Source: Prostheceraeus crozeri
Lineage: Eukaryota; Platyhelminthes; Polycladida; Euryleptidae
Direction: 5' to 3'
DNA: 64,000 nt
NCBI GenBank assembly: GCA_907163375.1
Contig: CAJQUW010015600.1
Coordinates: forward strand, 1-64,000
A program made the translations under genes and the position numbers. Below the pieces are notes generated by a model, which was given only the letters and a program-made list of their open reading frames with translations, was not told the origin of the DNA and made no database searches. Positions 1-12,062 of the stretch are shown here, piece by piece (position 1 is the first letter of the stretch; each line of letters starts with the position of its first letter).

Positions 1-54
1 TTGTCAGCTATCATCACTAAGATACGAATGTCCATGGACACTTTAAAAAAAGTC

Positions 55-1791
55 CTCGTTCAAAATTTTTCACTCTTTTTCTAAAGCGATTTTTCATAGG
101 TTCTAGCAATAGTTTGGCGTCTGTCTTTGGTACAATTGCAGCACATGCACGAAACTTTCTCTCAGTCACTCGAATTTTCAAAAATGTCTGCTTCCCTGCC
201 TGATAGGTCCTAATCAATAAAAACGGGTTGTCTTTTCTAAGCTCGCTCCTGACTAGTTATCTTACAGCATCAACAAATCAAAATATTGCTGCGATAGATA
301 GCGATCTGCTTTATCTGATGGTGCAGAAGAGGTAAAGAAAGATGAAGAAATGAAGTCAGCAGAGTTACTAGAAAACCAGTTACTTTTTCAGATTTTCAAG
401 CTTGCAACTTCAAAATCGCAAATTTGCAATTTTGCATTTTTAAGGCTATGTATCAACTTTGCAGATCTGAAACCATCGATCGATATCATTGTATTTGCAT
501 ACAAACATGGAAGCTGCTGACAATGCACTATGACACTGTAGTCTACCATTGATGTCAATAGAAATGCTATAGCAATGTCAGTGTAAAGAAATCTATGGCC
601 ATTCTGAGCGCCATTTTTCTTTCTGAGCAAGTATTTCGGCAACCGTTGCCTGTTTCATGCAGGCTTCCCACATCGATGACATGGCAATTTAAACCTTCTC
701 TCGACGTGCTAGCCATACACATGTCATTCGAAAAAACAATTTAGGATCAGAATTAAAGTCGGCATTGCTGTTGTTAAAAAAACCAGCACAGATTTTGGAA
801 AAATGATCCAAAATAAAAACAAATGAAAAAATTTTGAAAACAAAATGATCCACTTAGATGAAGTTTTAGACGATGTAATAGAAAAATCCAATTAATGGGC
901 GTGCAGTAGCCGAGCGAAAAGAGAAATCGTTTCCGGGAAAACAATGATTGCAATTCTGTCATATGTCTTCACTGCAACTACATTAATCGTAGGAAAGTCA
1001 ATATGATTCAATGTCAAAACTGTGGGCAGAATGCCCATCTACCATGCGTCGGTCTTACCAAAGCAAAAGCCTACACAATCCCGATTTGGCATTGCAGTAA
1101 TTGTTTCATTCACTCCAAGTCATACTCAAATGTGACTTCGCCCAATAAGTTTCTTGGTATTAAACTCTTTCGATCAATTAATGAGTTTATTCCACTATGA
1201 CGATCAAGGATTCCTGTACTCCGCATTATACCTAAAGGGGCACGAATCTTAGTTGCGAAGCTTTTGCGGATACGCTGAATTTGGTTCGATCTCAAAACTC
1301 CTTAGCAGCTTTGTCTCGTTTTTTCTCCTTTAGCTTTTGTTGCTTGCGTAAACCAAAGGAGATGAAGAATGTTCCTAATGCTCCTACATTGACCTTTATT
1401 GTAAAGAAGCAAACTATCCTGTTTATGCAAGGTCAAATTGTTCCCGATGTGGAAGGAACTGACTTGCCAATGTATTCGAAGAAAACAGTTCGAAATGAAA
1501 CTGAGTTCGAGGTTCAATTCAAAATAAGAAAATTAGAGGCTTTAAAAATTCAGACGGTGACATTAAAGCTGCCGTTCGGTCACTTTCGTCGGATGATGCT
1601 ACTTCTCCTCGTTCTGAAGAAACCTTGCAATCACTGATTTCAAAGCATCCTCCTGCTCTGCTTGACTTAAACATCCCGGACCCACCAGATAGTGTCATCT
1701 TCTTTCCTTGTAATCGGTCTTGATGACGTTCTATCAGCTCTACGCTCTCTTTCTCCAAGTACCTCTTCTGGAATGGATGGCATTAGAATTC
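55..1791 (+). repeat. Left arm of a 1.74-kb inverted repeat
   Basis: This segment is the reverse complement of 7751-9488 with only scattered substitutions; several translated stretches are identical and a 118-residue stretch differs at two residues. Homology stops abruptly at both ends: outside base 55 and after the GAATTC at 1786-1791. In this orientation the arm reads as the 5' region of a non-LTR retrotransposon, with about 900 bases of untranslated DNA, a PHD finger and the front of the reverse transcriptase. LINEs usually lose their 5' ends, so an isolated 5' piece is odd. An inverted duplication of the minus-strand copy explains it better than independent retrotransposition. Confidence 0.9.
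940..1791 (+). pseudogene. Endonuclease-type LINE, 5' coding part (PHD finger, RT N-terminus), truncated
   Basis: A zinc-finger segment at about 949-1110 has the order C-x4-C-x2-C, C-x2-C, H, C and a final W-x-C-x2-C, matching a PHD-type C4HC3 finger as found near the start of several non-LTR polyproteins. It is followed (about 1200-1640) by a domain with the text IPKGARILVAK and a RFFSFSFCCL block, typical of the region before the reverse transcriptase in R2-superfamily-like elements of invertebrates. The coding sequence then enters the RT start (LSPSTSSGMDGIR) and is cut at 1791. Stops and frame changes are present, including the codon at 1198-1200. Role in an intact element: nucleic-acid binding and target-primed reverse transcription. 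Confidence 0.7.
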
Positions 1792-1794
1792 AGA

Positions 1795-2556
1795 AAGGCG
1801 GTGGCCGAGCTCTTTTATGAAACGGCTTGTGGTCTTCCCATATAAACCAGAGGTTTCAACCGCTACTGGCTCGAAAATGAAAGGCCCATTGATGATGATG
1901 GTTGGATATCTTGTGCACTTTGCACTTTCGGCACCTGAAAATCCGGCTTCAATGGCTGAGTCGATCAGGTGCGATTGTGCGAACGTGTCGACGCATGTGA
2001 AGTCCCACGCTAACAGCCTTCCATGCCGGAGAGGGAAAGTTGACATCCCGTCTGGTCGCTTGCCATCATCGCGACTACCGGCTCGAGGATTGATGGAATT
2101 CCTGCGCCTGTAGGGATCGCCTGATTATGTCATTTACTTCGGAATGACGCTGAGCTCTTCCAGAATTGAAACGACAAGACAAGGGATGAAGGCCCAACTT
2201 GTCGATCATACCGCCACATCGGCATTGATGAGGTACACAAAATACTGCTCCAACCGTTTGTCCGATAGCGATCTGGAAAGCATTGTCGTCCAAATGGGCT
2301 TCCATCGATGAAATAGGATAAGCAGAAAATCAAGAACCACTTTCTGATCTTTTGGCCGCAAGTAGGCGCGCACGATCAAATTTGTTGGAGTGGGCCCACA
2401 GAATGTCAAAATGATGCTCTTATCGAATATTGTCCCATATTTCTTGCTTAGCAAAATCCTTGGAAGATGGAATTCTATCTTCGCTTCCTCCATAGTAAAG
2501 ACACAGGCAAGTCCGCAACATTTTGTAAGATAGACTCCACCAGATCCTCTGTTGAA
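1795..2556 (-). pseudogene. Endonuclease-type LINE, C-terminal part (zinc knuckle and REL endonuclease)
   Basis: Read on the minus strand, about 2550-2290 contains STEDLVESIL, a typical post-RT segment. About 2305-2075 carries the C-x-C...H-x4-C knuckle (HQCRCGGMIDKLGLHPLSC) with RHSEVNDIIRRSL, and 2046-1795 carries the nuclease core with LLAWDFTCVDT followed by AVETSGLYG and FIKELGHRL. This arrangement is that of the restriction-enzyme-like endonuclease module at the C-terminus of R2-superfamily elements. It continues the RT at 7850-6585 and was separated from it by the CR1-like LINE. Frameshifts occur near 2300 and 2490. The protein ends abruptly at 1795, roughly 50-60 residues short, exactly where the left inverted-repeat arm begins. 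Confidence 0.75.
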
Positions 2557-3124
2557 TATAAAGAAATATAATCCTCTGTTGTGCGCTCTTGTTGTTTATC
2601 GGGCTATAAGTTGGTAAAATAGATACTGTGGTTTTTACGCGTGGTTTTTGCATTCGTTCGGATCGTTGTTCCCTGGTCTTTATGTTTCTGGTGTTGATTT
2701 TCCACGTTTTTGCCACACCTACTGGTAATTTGGGATTATTTGTGGATTCTATTGTCAAGTAGCGTGAATACTGCTCCATGCTTGTCATTACCTCCGTGTC
2801 CAGATATTCCAGTGTATTGTGCATTCATCCTACGTCATCGTTCGCAGTTCATCGTTCTCTATATTGGGTTTCCGTATTGATTGTTGGTGTTCTGACCAGC
2901 TGGTATTGTCAGCTGCTGAAACTATAATCAGTTGTTATTGAGGCGTCAGCAAAAGGACCCCTGTTCGAAGAAAACCGGAAAATCGATTTTTCCTCACGTG
3001 ATCAGTGTTCGTCATATCGTTGCGTTCTCTTTTTCTTTGGTTGCGTCGGTGGTTTCTAATCACAGCTATCGGCAGCGGCCTAAGTTTCAATACATCTGAT
3101 TGTGAGTGGTGAATAGCTGTTATC

Positions 3125-3852
3125 ATGAGTACGCCAAACAATAAAAGAAACACACGTTCAGGTTCAGCTGCTGGTGTTTCGCTTTCTGACATCAAGCAAT
3201 TACTGAAAGAAACGAAGGATGAAATCATTATGAAGATCGCGCAGGATTTGAATGCCATGAAAGTTGAGTTTGAATCGTTAAAATGCAAAATCAATGATAT
3301 TGAACATTCTGTGACTACAGTCCAACGTGGCTATGAAAACGTCAAAGCAGAAATAGGTAACATCTACCATACGATCAATAAGACCGAGGAACAGCTTTTC
3401 CCATTGTTTTTTGATGAAATGAGTCAAAGGCTTGAATGAATTGACAACATTGTTATTAGAGGTATAGCAGAGGCTGATGATAGGACTGTTGATGAGAGAC
3501 AAGATAGGGATCGTCAGAATGTGGTGAAATTTTGAAAGAAATGCAACTTTCTACGGTAGAGGTTACTGATATAAAACGCATTGGTCGGTTTCGGCCTGAT
3601 TTTGGACCGCGTCCTATAAGGCTATCCACTAAAACCTCCAAAGAGAAGCAGGATATACTTAGAAGGGGCAAATTGTTGCGAAATTCTTCGAGGTTCAAGT
3701 CCGTATATGTTAGCAATGATCTGACGCAGACTCAGCAAGCAGCTTTAAAGGCTCAGAGGCAAGAGCTTAGACGCAGACGAGACAATAGTGAAGACGTTGT
3801 TATCTTCAGAAATCAAGTAACTCGGCGCTCTGATATTAGAAATTTTCGATGA
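3125..3852 (+). pseudogene. CR1-like LINE ORF1 (coiled coil, RNA-binding)
   Basis: It starts at an ATG followed by a basic segment (NNKRNTRSG), then a predicted coiled coil (about residues 20-100, heptad-like spacing of I, L and V), then the IDNIVIRGI...DERQDRDRQ block and TDIKRIGRFR, which mark the RRM-like core of LINE ORF1 proteins. Such proteins coat element RNA and act as chaperones. Two lesions break it: a TGA at 3437-3439 in place of an expected arginine codon, and a frameshift near 3530. The same order of parts is seen in the LINE at 53148-53749, which supports the call. Confidence 0.7.
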
Positions 3853-6483
3853 ATTTTTTATCCACGTATCCTCACAGTTATGCCACAGACTCGACTACCT
3901 CTTACGTAAGAAATCCAAAGCTCCGAAGGTTCTCCTTGCTAATGCGAGATCCGTTGTCAACAAATTAGATGAATTAAATGCAACTGTATCCATGCTAAAG
4001 CCTGAAGTTATACTTATCACCGAATCATGGTTGCACCCAGATATTGATGACTCTGTTTGCAGAATTCATGATTATATTTTCTTTCGTGACGACCGTGCAA
4101 ACCGGAAAGGAGGTAGTATTTGCGCTTGGATCCATCAAAGTTTATGTCAAAAACAAAGACAACCCACAGTGACCAAACCACATTCTATTGAACTTTTGAC
4201 TTTAGAATTTGTGAACATTACTTGCATCCTGGCTTACGTTCCTCCTAATCTTCGTGCTAATGACCATGAGACTATTTCTCTTTTCTTGCTGCAAGAGCTT
4301 GATGATGTTTTGACTGGCAATGTTGATGCTAATTTGATGATATGTGGGGACTTCAATAACTTCCATACAGCTGTGTTTTCTGAAGATTTTAACTTAATAC
4401 AGTTATTTGTCCTACCAGGTCAAACAATATTCTTGACCATGTTTGGATAGATGACGAGCTTAGTCTTCTTTATGAAGAAACAGCGCACATCGGTCCGCCT
4501 TTGAGTACTTCAGACCATAACTGTGTTGTCCTGAACCCAAGAGACTCTGACAAATTACATGTACGTAACTGTAAACGTGTTGTAGAGGTTTGGGACTATA
4601 GACAGTCTAATGTTCAGGAGTTTGTCTCTATTTTGTCTACGATGGACTTTAAGATCTTGAATAATTGTTCCTCCGTGAATGATATGCTTCATATGTTTTA
4701 TGAATTGTTATTTTCTGCAGCCGAATGTTTCCCACGTGAGTTTGTGACATTTTCTAAAAGTGACAAACCGTGGATTATTCCTTCTTTAAAGTCTCTCATC
4801 AGTAAGTGATGGAAAGCATTCAGAGATAAAGATTGGGCTTTGTTCGAACATTACAAACATCGTGTACAGGCTGAGATTTTCAAGGCAAAACTTAAATGGG
4901 CTGAAAAGCATTCTAATTCGGCAAAAGATTGCTGGTCCGTCATGAACGAGGTGCGAGGCATTAAAGGTAAAGACATGTTCGAAAATTTGATAAATGAATT
5001 TGGCAGTTGTAATAATTTAATTGATTCTTTGACTACCACATTCCAAAGAAATTTCAATGATACTTGTGACGACGATTTCTACAGTGACATTACTGACGTT
5101 TGGAATTTTTCTGCTTCTGAGCACGATGTATTCAAGACAATAAATTCTTTGAAAGTAAACAAATCAGCTGGTCCCGATCATATCCCACCTCGACTTTTGC
5201 GCATTGGTGCTTCTCTATTGAGCGCTCCTATTAGAAGCATTGTCAATGCTTCTATTGATCAGAGCACATTTCCGAGTGAACTCAAAATTGCCGAAATTCA
5301 TCCCATTCCAAAGAAAAGTGCTCCTACCATCAATGACTTACGTCCTATTTCGGTTCTATCGGCTTTATCCAAGGTCATTGAGAGACTGATTTTAAGTGAA
5401 ATTAAGACATCACTCATCCATTGTTGCGGTGTAGAACAACATGCATACAGACCTTTGGGATCCACCACAAGTGCGTTAGTGGCCATTACAAATGAAATAA
5501 AGGCTCTTATGGGAAAGGACGGTACTATTGATGTTCGTGTGTCCTGCTTAGATTTAACGAAAGCGCTCGAAAATATTCTTCATAACAAGCTCTTGAATTA
5601 CTTATCATCTATGGGGATGGAAAGTGGACTAATTAGTTGGTTGAATTCCTATTTGAGTGAACGAACGCAGTTTGTATCCATCGATGGTCATTGTGGTGTT
5701 CAGTCCAAAGTCACATCAGGAGTCCCACAGGGGTCAATTCTTGGGCCATTCAACGCCATGATGGGATGTGTTGCCTTTTCAAGTCATCTCTGTAAAATTA
5801 TAAAATGCGCCGATGATATGACTGTAATCGAACCAATTTTCCGAGACAATCCAACACGGTCTGAAATAGACTCCATTATCTTTTCTCTTTCCGACATTGG
5901 AGTCACTATCAATATGAATAAAAGCAAGCAAATTTTGATATAATGTACTAAAACTTTTCCTGATTGTACCAATTTGAAGTTTGAAAATGTTAAGTCAGTG
6001 AAAATTTTAGGCTTTATTTTACATGATTCCTTATCTTGGGATCATCAAATTTCTGTTGTTCTGAAGAAAGCTTCCTCTCGTCTGTATGTTATTCGCGTTC
6101 TAAAAGCTATGTTAAGTAAAAAATACCTTATAGACGTCTATCACTCACTAATAACGAGTTTGATTATGTATACATCCCCTGTTTATGGCTACTTACCTGT
6201 AAAGTTGTTAACAAAGCTAGAACGATTTCAACGGCGTGCACATAAGATCATTTGTGGTCCTAATTTTCACTGTGATAGCTTCCCTCAAATTGTAAACCTT
6301 TTTGAACAGAGGGCTATTGATTTCCTTTTGAAATGTGAGAGTTCAACTTTGCATCCGCTGAACAACTTGATTCCTGAAAGACTACGCTCCAGTAAACATT
6401 TTCGTGTTCCTTTTTATTGCACTACCAGGTACTTGAACTCATTTTTACCATGGTCATGTATTTTGTATAATCAGCGAACGTAG
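3853..6483 (+). pseudogene. CR1-like LINE ORF2 (AP endonuclease + reverse transcriptase)
   Basis: The endonuclease part (about 3910-4540) shows NARSVVNK, ITESWL, the catalytic CGDFN block and a terminal STSDHN. The reverse transcriptase (about 5130-5830) shows KSAGPDHIP, LRPISVLS, CLDLTKAL and SGVPQGSILGP. The connection/C-terminal part (5974-6483) has VKILGFILHDSLSWDHQI and the RFQRRAHKIICG block. The element is dead: frameshift near 4405, stops at 4807-4809 and 5941-5943, a damaged B-C interval after SILGP, and the YADD catalytic box reads CADD. It overlaps the end of ORF1, as in other LINEs. Confidence 0.85.
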
Positions 6484-6551
6484 TACAAACTGTCTTCATT
6501 TTGTCGTAAAGCCATGTCATTTCTTTATTTATTCACTTGAACATTGTATTC

Positions 6552-6571
6552 TTGATTCTTGATTCTTGATA
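6552..6571 (+). repeat. 3'-terminal TTGATTC microsatellite tail of CR1-like LINE
   Basis: Three tandem copies of a 7-base unit close the LINE immediately before the interrupted minus-strand element resumes. Short tandem 3' tails instead of poly-A are known for CR1/L2-group elements and are recognised by their reverse transcriptase. Confidence 0.7.
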
Positions 6572-6584
6572 GGAAAACTGGAAG

Positions 6585-7850
6585 AGCAATATCACTATGA
6601 CGTCGAATTCCTAAACCACCATGCTTCGTTGACAAAACAGCTTGAGATGAACTTGGACCTATGAAATCAACATTAGCAGTCCTCGTCAAGTAATTGATGA
6701 TGGTAGAATCCAAAGAATGTGAAAGGTCAGTGCATTTGTAGAGGGGAGTAGTTCTGAGGAAGTAAGTTAATTTTAGCACAGAAAAGCAATGCTTCGGTAT
6801 GGAGAAGCCGCATGCTAATCCAAGAGACCAACACGTTCCATCATTATTTTAACTTCATTATACTTCTTTGATATTGCACCTGAAATTGACTCCGATGACA
6901 AAGGCGCTCCGAAAAGGCGTGTATTGTCTTTATTCACTCGTTTAATTCCTGGCAAAAAGGCAGAATGGAATCTTGATCGGATGAATTGGTCATCTGTAGA
7001 CATGGATTCGAGGTGAAAAAGATGCTCTTTGAATTGTTCACTTCTAGTCCAAGATGCTTTAGTGCCGGGATTAGAATCTTGAGATCGCTTAGTATTTTCT
7101 CTGGTGGACCTGCAATTGTCCCATCATCGAGGTACCATACGGAGAGATCAGAAGTAATCTTGCGAATGACTGCATCAATTCCTGTGACGAACAAAGCTGG
7201 GCCAGCTGGATCTCCTTGCTTAATACCGGTGGAGGATAGTAACTTTTCCTCGCCATAAAACAGGAAGGAATCGTTTGATTATGCTTGGCAGAGGAGGTTG
7301 TAGAGGGAAGGAATTCTTCTGTAAGCTTCTTCAAGAATGACGTGAATGAATGAATGAATGAATGACGTAATGAATTGAATGCTTTCTTTATATCAAGCAT
7401 AACTAAAGCCTTGTCATGCGAAAGGTGCTCAACGTAATGCCGAATAGCGTGTACATTCTCCACGGGTGCCAAATCCTAAATGATGAGGATTCAATTCGCT
7501 TCCGAGATGGAGAGCTGCTTTCCGGAGTCCAATTATGGTTACGAGTCTTCTGATAGAATTACCCACTGCGATGGGTCTGATTCCACCATCCTTCTTTGAG
7601 AGAGAAATCAAACGCGCTGCGCAGAATAGAGGAAGAATATCCTTTGAAAGGTCACCTTTGAGGATAAAATTAAGAAAAAGAAGGTGAGTTCGCTATTTAA
7701 TTCGCCTCCAGATGCTGAGGCTTTCTTGGAAATTATGTCCAGTATATGTCGAATTCTAATGCCATCCATTCCAGAAGAGGTACTTGGAGAAAGAGAGCGT
7801 AGAGCTGATAGAACGTCATCAAGACCGATTACAAGGAAAGAAGATGACAC
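6585..7850 (-). pseudogene. Endonuclease-type LINE, reverse transcriptase core
   Basis: On the minus strand the RT blocks appear in order: LSPSTSSGMDGIR (about 7790), LSKKDGGIRPIAVGN (7600-7560), LVMLDIKKAFNSLRH (about 7400, motif A), a damaged motif B near 7210-7300, WYLDDGTIAGPPEKIL (about 7130, motif C with YLDD), GLEVNNSKS (motif D) and a thumb with GGLGIRRHSDIALPVF (about 6600). The YLDDG box and following GP/PE-x2-L text are typical of an invertebrate R2-superfamily-like group. The gene is broken by frameshifts near 7610, 7470, 7190 and 7000, and a short GAAT repeat at 7345-7368 disturbs motif A-B. It continues upstream into the right inverted-repeat arm and downstream at 2556-1795. Confidence 0.8.
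7345..7368. repeat. (GAAT)n short tandem repeat inside RT
   Basis: Consecutive GAAT units lie within the minus-strand RT coding sequence and add residues (HSFIHSF) after motif A. This local slippage expansion fits a non-functional copy. Confidence 0.7.
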
Positions 7851-9488
7851 TATCTGGTGGGTCCGGGATGTTTAAGTCAAGCAGAGCAGGAGGATGCTTT
7901 GAAATCAGTGATTGCAAGGTTTCTTCAGAACGAGGAGAAGTAGCATCATCCGACGAAAGTGACCGAACGGCAGCTTTAATGTCACCGTCTGAATTTTTAA
8001 AGCCTCTAATTTTCTTATTTTGAATTGAACCTCGAACTCAGATTCATTTCGAACTGTTTTCTTCGAATACATTGGCAAGTCAGTTCCTTCCACATCGGGA
8101 ACAATTTGACCTTGCATAAACAGGATAGTTTGCTTCTTTACAATAAAGGTCAATGTAGGAGCATTAGGAACATTCTTCATCTCATTTGGTTTACGCAAGC
8201 AACAAAAGCTAAAGGAGAAAAAACGAGACAAAGCTGCTAAGGAGTTTTGAGATCGAACCAAATTCAGCGTATCCGCAAAAGCTTCGGCAACTAAGATTCG
8301 TGCCCCTTTAGGTATAATGCGGAGTACAGGAATCCTTGATCGTCATAATGGAATAAGACTCATTAATTGATCGAAAGAGTTAATACCAAGAAACTTATTG
8401 GGCGAAGTCACATTTGAGTATGCCTTGGAGTGAATGAAACAATTACTGCAATGCCAAATCGGGATTGTGTAGGCTTTTGCTTTGGTAAGACCGACGCATG
8501 GTAGATGGGCTTTCTGCCCACAGTTTTGACATTGAATCATATTGACTTTCCTACGATTAATGTAGTTGCAGTGAAGACATATGACAGAATTGCAATCATT
8601 GTTTCCGGAAACGATTTCTCTTTTCGCTCGGCTACTGCACGCCCATTAATTGGATTTTTCTATTACATCGTCTAAAACTTCATCTAAGTGGATCATTTTG
8701 TTTTCAAAATTTTTTCATTTGTTTTTATTTTGGATCATTTTTCCAAAATCTGTGCTGGTTTTTTTAACAACAGCAATGCCGACTTTAATTCTGATCCTAA
8801 ATTGTTTTTTCGAATGACATGTGTATGGCTAGCACGTCGAGAGAAGGTTTAAATTGCCATGTCACCGATGTGGGAACCCTGCATGAAACAGGCAACGGTT
8901 GCCGAAATACTTGCTCAGAAAGAAAAATGGCGCTCAGAATGGCCATAGATTTCTTTACACTGACATTGCTATAGCATTTCTATTGACATCAATGGTAGAC
9001 TACAGTGTCATAGTGCATTGTCAGTAGCTTCCATGTTTGTATGCAAATACAATGATATCGATCGATGGTTTCAGATCTGCAAAGTTGATACATAGCCTTA
9101 AAAATGCAAAATTGCAAATTTGCGATTTTGAAGTTTGCAAGCTTGAAAATCTGAAAAAGTAACTGGTTTTCTAGTAACTCTGCTGACTTCATTTCTTCAT
9201 CTTTCTTTACCTCTTCTGCACCATCAGATAAAGCAGATCGCTATCTATCGCAGCAATATTTTGATTTGTTGATGCTGTAAGATATCTAGTCAGGAGCGAG
9301 CTTAGAAAAAGACAACCCGTTTTTATTGATTAGGACCTATCAGGCAGGGAAGCAGACATTTTTGAAAATTCGAGTGACTGAGAGAAAGTTTCGTGCATGT
9401 GCTGCAATTGTACCAAAGACAGACGCCAAACTATTGCTAGAACCTATGAAAAATCGCTTTAGAAAAAGAGTGAAAAAGTTTGAACGAG
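7751..9488 (-). repeat. Right arm of the 1.74-kb inverted repeat; 5' end of the minus-strand LINE
   Basis: This is the reverse complement of 55-1791. On the minus strand it contains the LINE's presumed 5' untranslated region (9488 to about 8600), the PHD finger (about 8590-8430) and the pre-RT domain (8340-7905). Unlike the left arm it continues without a break into the RT at 7850-6585, so this is the original copy and the left arm the duplicate. The outer edge near 9488 lacks similarity to what lies outside the left arm. The outer edges may therefore be the true 5' end of the element. Confidence 0.88.
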
Positions 9489-12035
9489 CAATTTTTTGAA
9501 CATTATATTTCAAATTCTAATTCTGAAAATCTTTGCTCTGTATGCCATTTCCTAATAGCGTACTGTGCAATGTTGTGAATAGTAATAAAATACTAGCCGA
9601 TACACAGCCCTCACATATTTTGATTTCAATAGCCATTTTGTGTGAAAGTCTTTCGTGTCGAAGCCGAATAGACGATTTGGAGCCCCAATTAACAACAACT
9701 GGTTTCAACCTGTACCCCTCTCAGTTGATATAGCGTGTTTTTTTTGGGTCCTTTTTTCTGATCCCGTGACCACACCCACCAACGCCGACCCGGCAGACGT
9801 CCAGTTCCTAGGGTGGGGAAGTATGTTGAACATCACCATATGAATGAAAATTGGTACCCTGAACTTTCAGGTAGCCTGGACCCTCTTGGCTACCGGTCTA
9901 CTAGGCTTACATGTGGTCTTTATGTGTCTCCCGACATGTAGCTCATAGACGAACTAGAATAATTCATGTGCAGAGACTGAATTTCACGTCTGATCCCAGC
10001 AGATAGCCACTTCTTCACTCGAGTGAATAATGTTCATATTAAGGAAGAAAATTAGAGAACTGATATCGCAAACAATTAGATCTATTTGGTAGGTCTAATC
10101 GCTGCTGCATGGTTGCGCATTCAAACCATACTATTTGACCATACGTAGGTACTCATTGAAGGAAGAATGCTCTCTTTGGAGCAAATGAGTGATCAGCATG
10201 ACACTCATAGAGCTTGAAATCCTCACTGACGCTCTATTTATCGTCCGATGGAACATAGTGCGATCGCATAACTCGAGATATTTATTGACGGCCTAAAGGA
10301 CGAATTGTCAGTTTGGCTCCACACAAGTGCCCCGTTGCGTCTTGCCTTCTGAGCATATGTAAATACAGTAAACAGTTGAGTACCTCCAAAGATTGCATTC
10401 AAGCAGTCTACATAAGCCTATCTACAAAACTGAGGAAATTTTGAAAGGTGGCCATTCCATGTTGCCAAATGTATGGATCCAACTTACTTGGGTAGGTTTG
10501 TACTGATCTAATGACGACATCTTTTTGTCAACAAGTAGTTGCAGTCGTCACATGTAGTAGACCGAGAGATGAAGCGAGGGACCGGAAGGATCCTACCCTG
10601 AGTTAACCCTTGATAATTCCTCGAAAAACAAGAGAATTTGCCAGATACGGATTTCATTGTTTTCATCAGTGGCCGATAGACACAAAGTGAAAATAGTAGT
10701 CTCAGGCCCCTTTCATACATGCGACTTATGCCGTGCGAAAATCTCACGAAAGTTTGTTTGACATTGCAGCCTATGGGGTGTTTCAAATATGTCGCGCGCT
10801 TTCATTTTGCCCTGAGTAAAACACTCAATTTTGGTTTTGACCTACCATTGATGTTCAACATCATGTCAAACTGATGACATGTTTTAGTTCAGCATGATAT
10901 GGATATAACTGCATTCTGAATTGCTAATTTTCGTTCGGTATAACCGATTGTATCTGGAATAATATCTTTGATTTCAAAGGTGTTGATGTTGTCGAACTTC
11001 GTTCAAATCAATCAATACTATCATCACGATAGCAAGAACGGTCACGGAAGAGGTAAAAAGTTGACTAAGTGTGGCTCCGCGGGAACACGCAACGGAACGG
11101 CCACGGAAGAGAGTAAAATTTTGAATATGTTAAAATCTGTCGCGGATACGAGCATTGAGCATAACGTCCATTGAGCATAACTTGGAAAATTTTCGAATTG
11201 CACCCCATGCCCGGTTATAGGACAGTGTCCATTTTAACCCACTTCCAGGACACAGCACTGCTATTCAGCGTGCTCGACTAACCCTAAAGCAATCTCAATT
11301 ACAAAATTTCTTCCACTCGGTGGAGAAAGATAGGCGAATTATTATTTTTCCGTAGCGTATACGCGTCGGATTCCAACATTGTCAAAATTTCTCTCTCTCA
11401 TCTTCTGTGTTAGTTCCGTTCATGATCCGTGGTGGACTCTAACTTATTTTCGAAATTTTTCGACTAACCCCTTCGCCGCTCCGGAAGAGTTCGAAAATCA
11501 TGGTTTTGGAACATCAACTTTTGACTATTCCCCTCCTGAACAAGGATGTCCAGAAACTGATCCAGACTGGCACTAAATGGGGCAAACCGCACATATTCTG
11601 AAGCCTCTCACCAAGATGTATTCAACGGCACCACTCCCGAGGCTGAATTTGGAACTTATGTTTTCTCGCTCATATTTGCCGATACGTCTCCTCCTCGTAC
11701 ATCGACAGAGAACTACATAAACGGAAGCGTTTTCAAGCATTACATGTGCTTTTTCGTTCTCCGTTGCGTCTCTCTCCCGTTCTCCGGTATGAATGTGTCT
11801 TTATGGCATTGTTTGAACTGTATGAAAGTCCCGATGCGTCAGAAGAGCAGTAGCAAGCACATTTGTCATCTGGGACATCGACTATCAGAAATCCTGTGCC
11901 GTTGTGTGCTAGCAGTCACGACTCCGAATGCAGGCGTATTTTCTGCTTGCATCAGGGACCATCGGGTTAGTTGCGTGCTGCCCAATTTGGACACTACAAC
12001 CGCATACCATCGGTGAAATTGTGGTTTGGGTGTTC
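9489..12035. other. No recognisable gene (2.5 kb)
   Basis: Only short open frames without family motifs were seen. There is a local imperfect duplication of the phrase CGGnCACGGAAGAG near 11041-11060 and 11096-11112, and a tandem ATTGAGCATAAC at about 11152-11182. Nothing else could be assigned. Confidence 0.5.
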
Positions 12036-12062
12036 GGAGGAGGAGGAGGAGGAGAGGAGGAG
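12036..12062. repeat. (GGA)n tract at the 3' end of PLE copy A
   Basis: A short GGA-rich run directly abuts the 3' end of the minus-strand PLE. The same junction sequence (GAGAGAGAGCAAGGAGAG next to GGA units) recurs at 16675 and 28710. Confidence 0.8.

Larger units (their letters stand above)
2557..6572 (+). mobile_element. CR1-like non-LTR retrotransposon inserted in the minus-strand LINE
   Basis: A nearly full-length LINE with a 5' untranslated region (about 2557-3124), ORF1 (coiled coil plus RNA-binding region) and ORF2 (apurinic endonuclease plus reverse transcriptase). It has no poly-A tail; it ends in short TTGATTC repeats at about 6552-6570, as in CR1/L2-group elements. The interrupted LINE's reading frame resumes on either side (ALPVFLS at about 6585 and STEDLVESIL at about 2550), which fixes the insertion site to within a few bases. 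The 5' boundary is approximate; a repeated word ATCCTCTGTTG at 2533-2544 and 2570-2581 lies there. No clear target duplication was seen. Confidence 0.8.

Noticed and set aside
17..217. A 66-codon minus-strand frame repeated near 9330
   Set aside because: It is shared only because it lies in the inverted-repeat arms, in the presumed LINE 5' untranslated region, and has no motif.
1519..1758. A 79-codon minus-strand frame, also seen at 7784-8023 on the plus strand
   Set aside because: It is antisense to the LINE coding sequence in both inverted-repeat arms. It is conserved only because the DNA is duplicated.
2420..2824. A 134-codon minus-strand frame
   Set aside because: It crosses the junction between the old LINE and the 5' region of the inserted LINE. 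Only the neighbouring frame carries LINE text.
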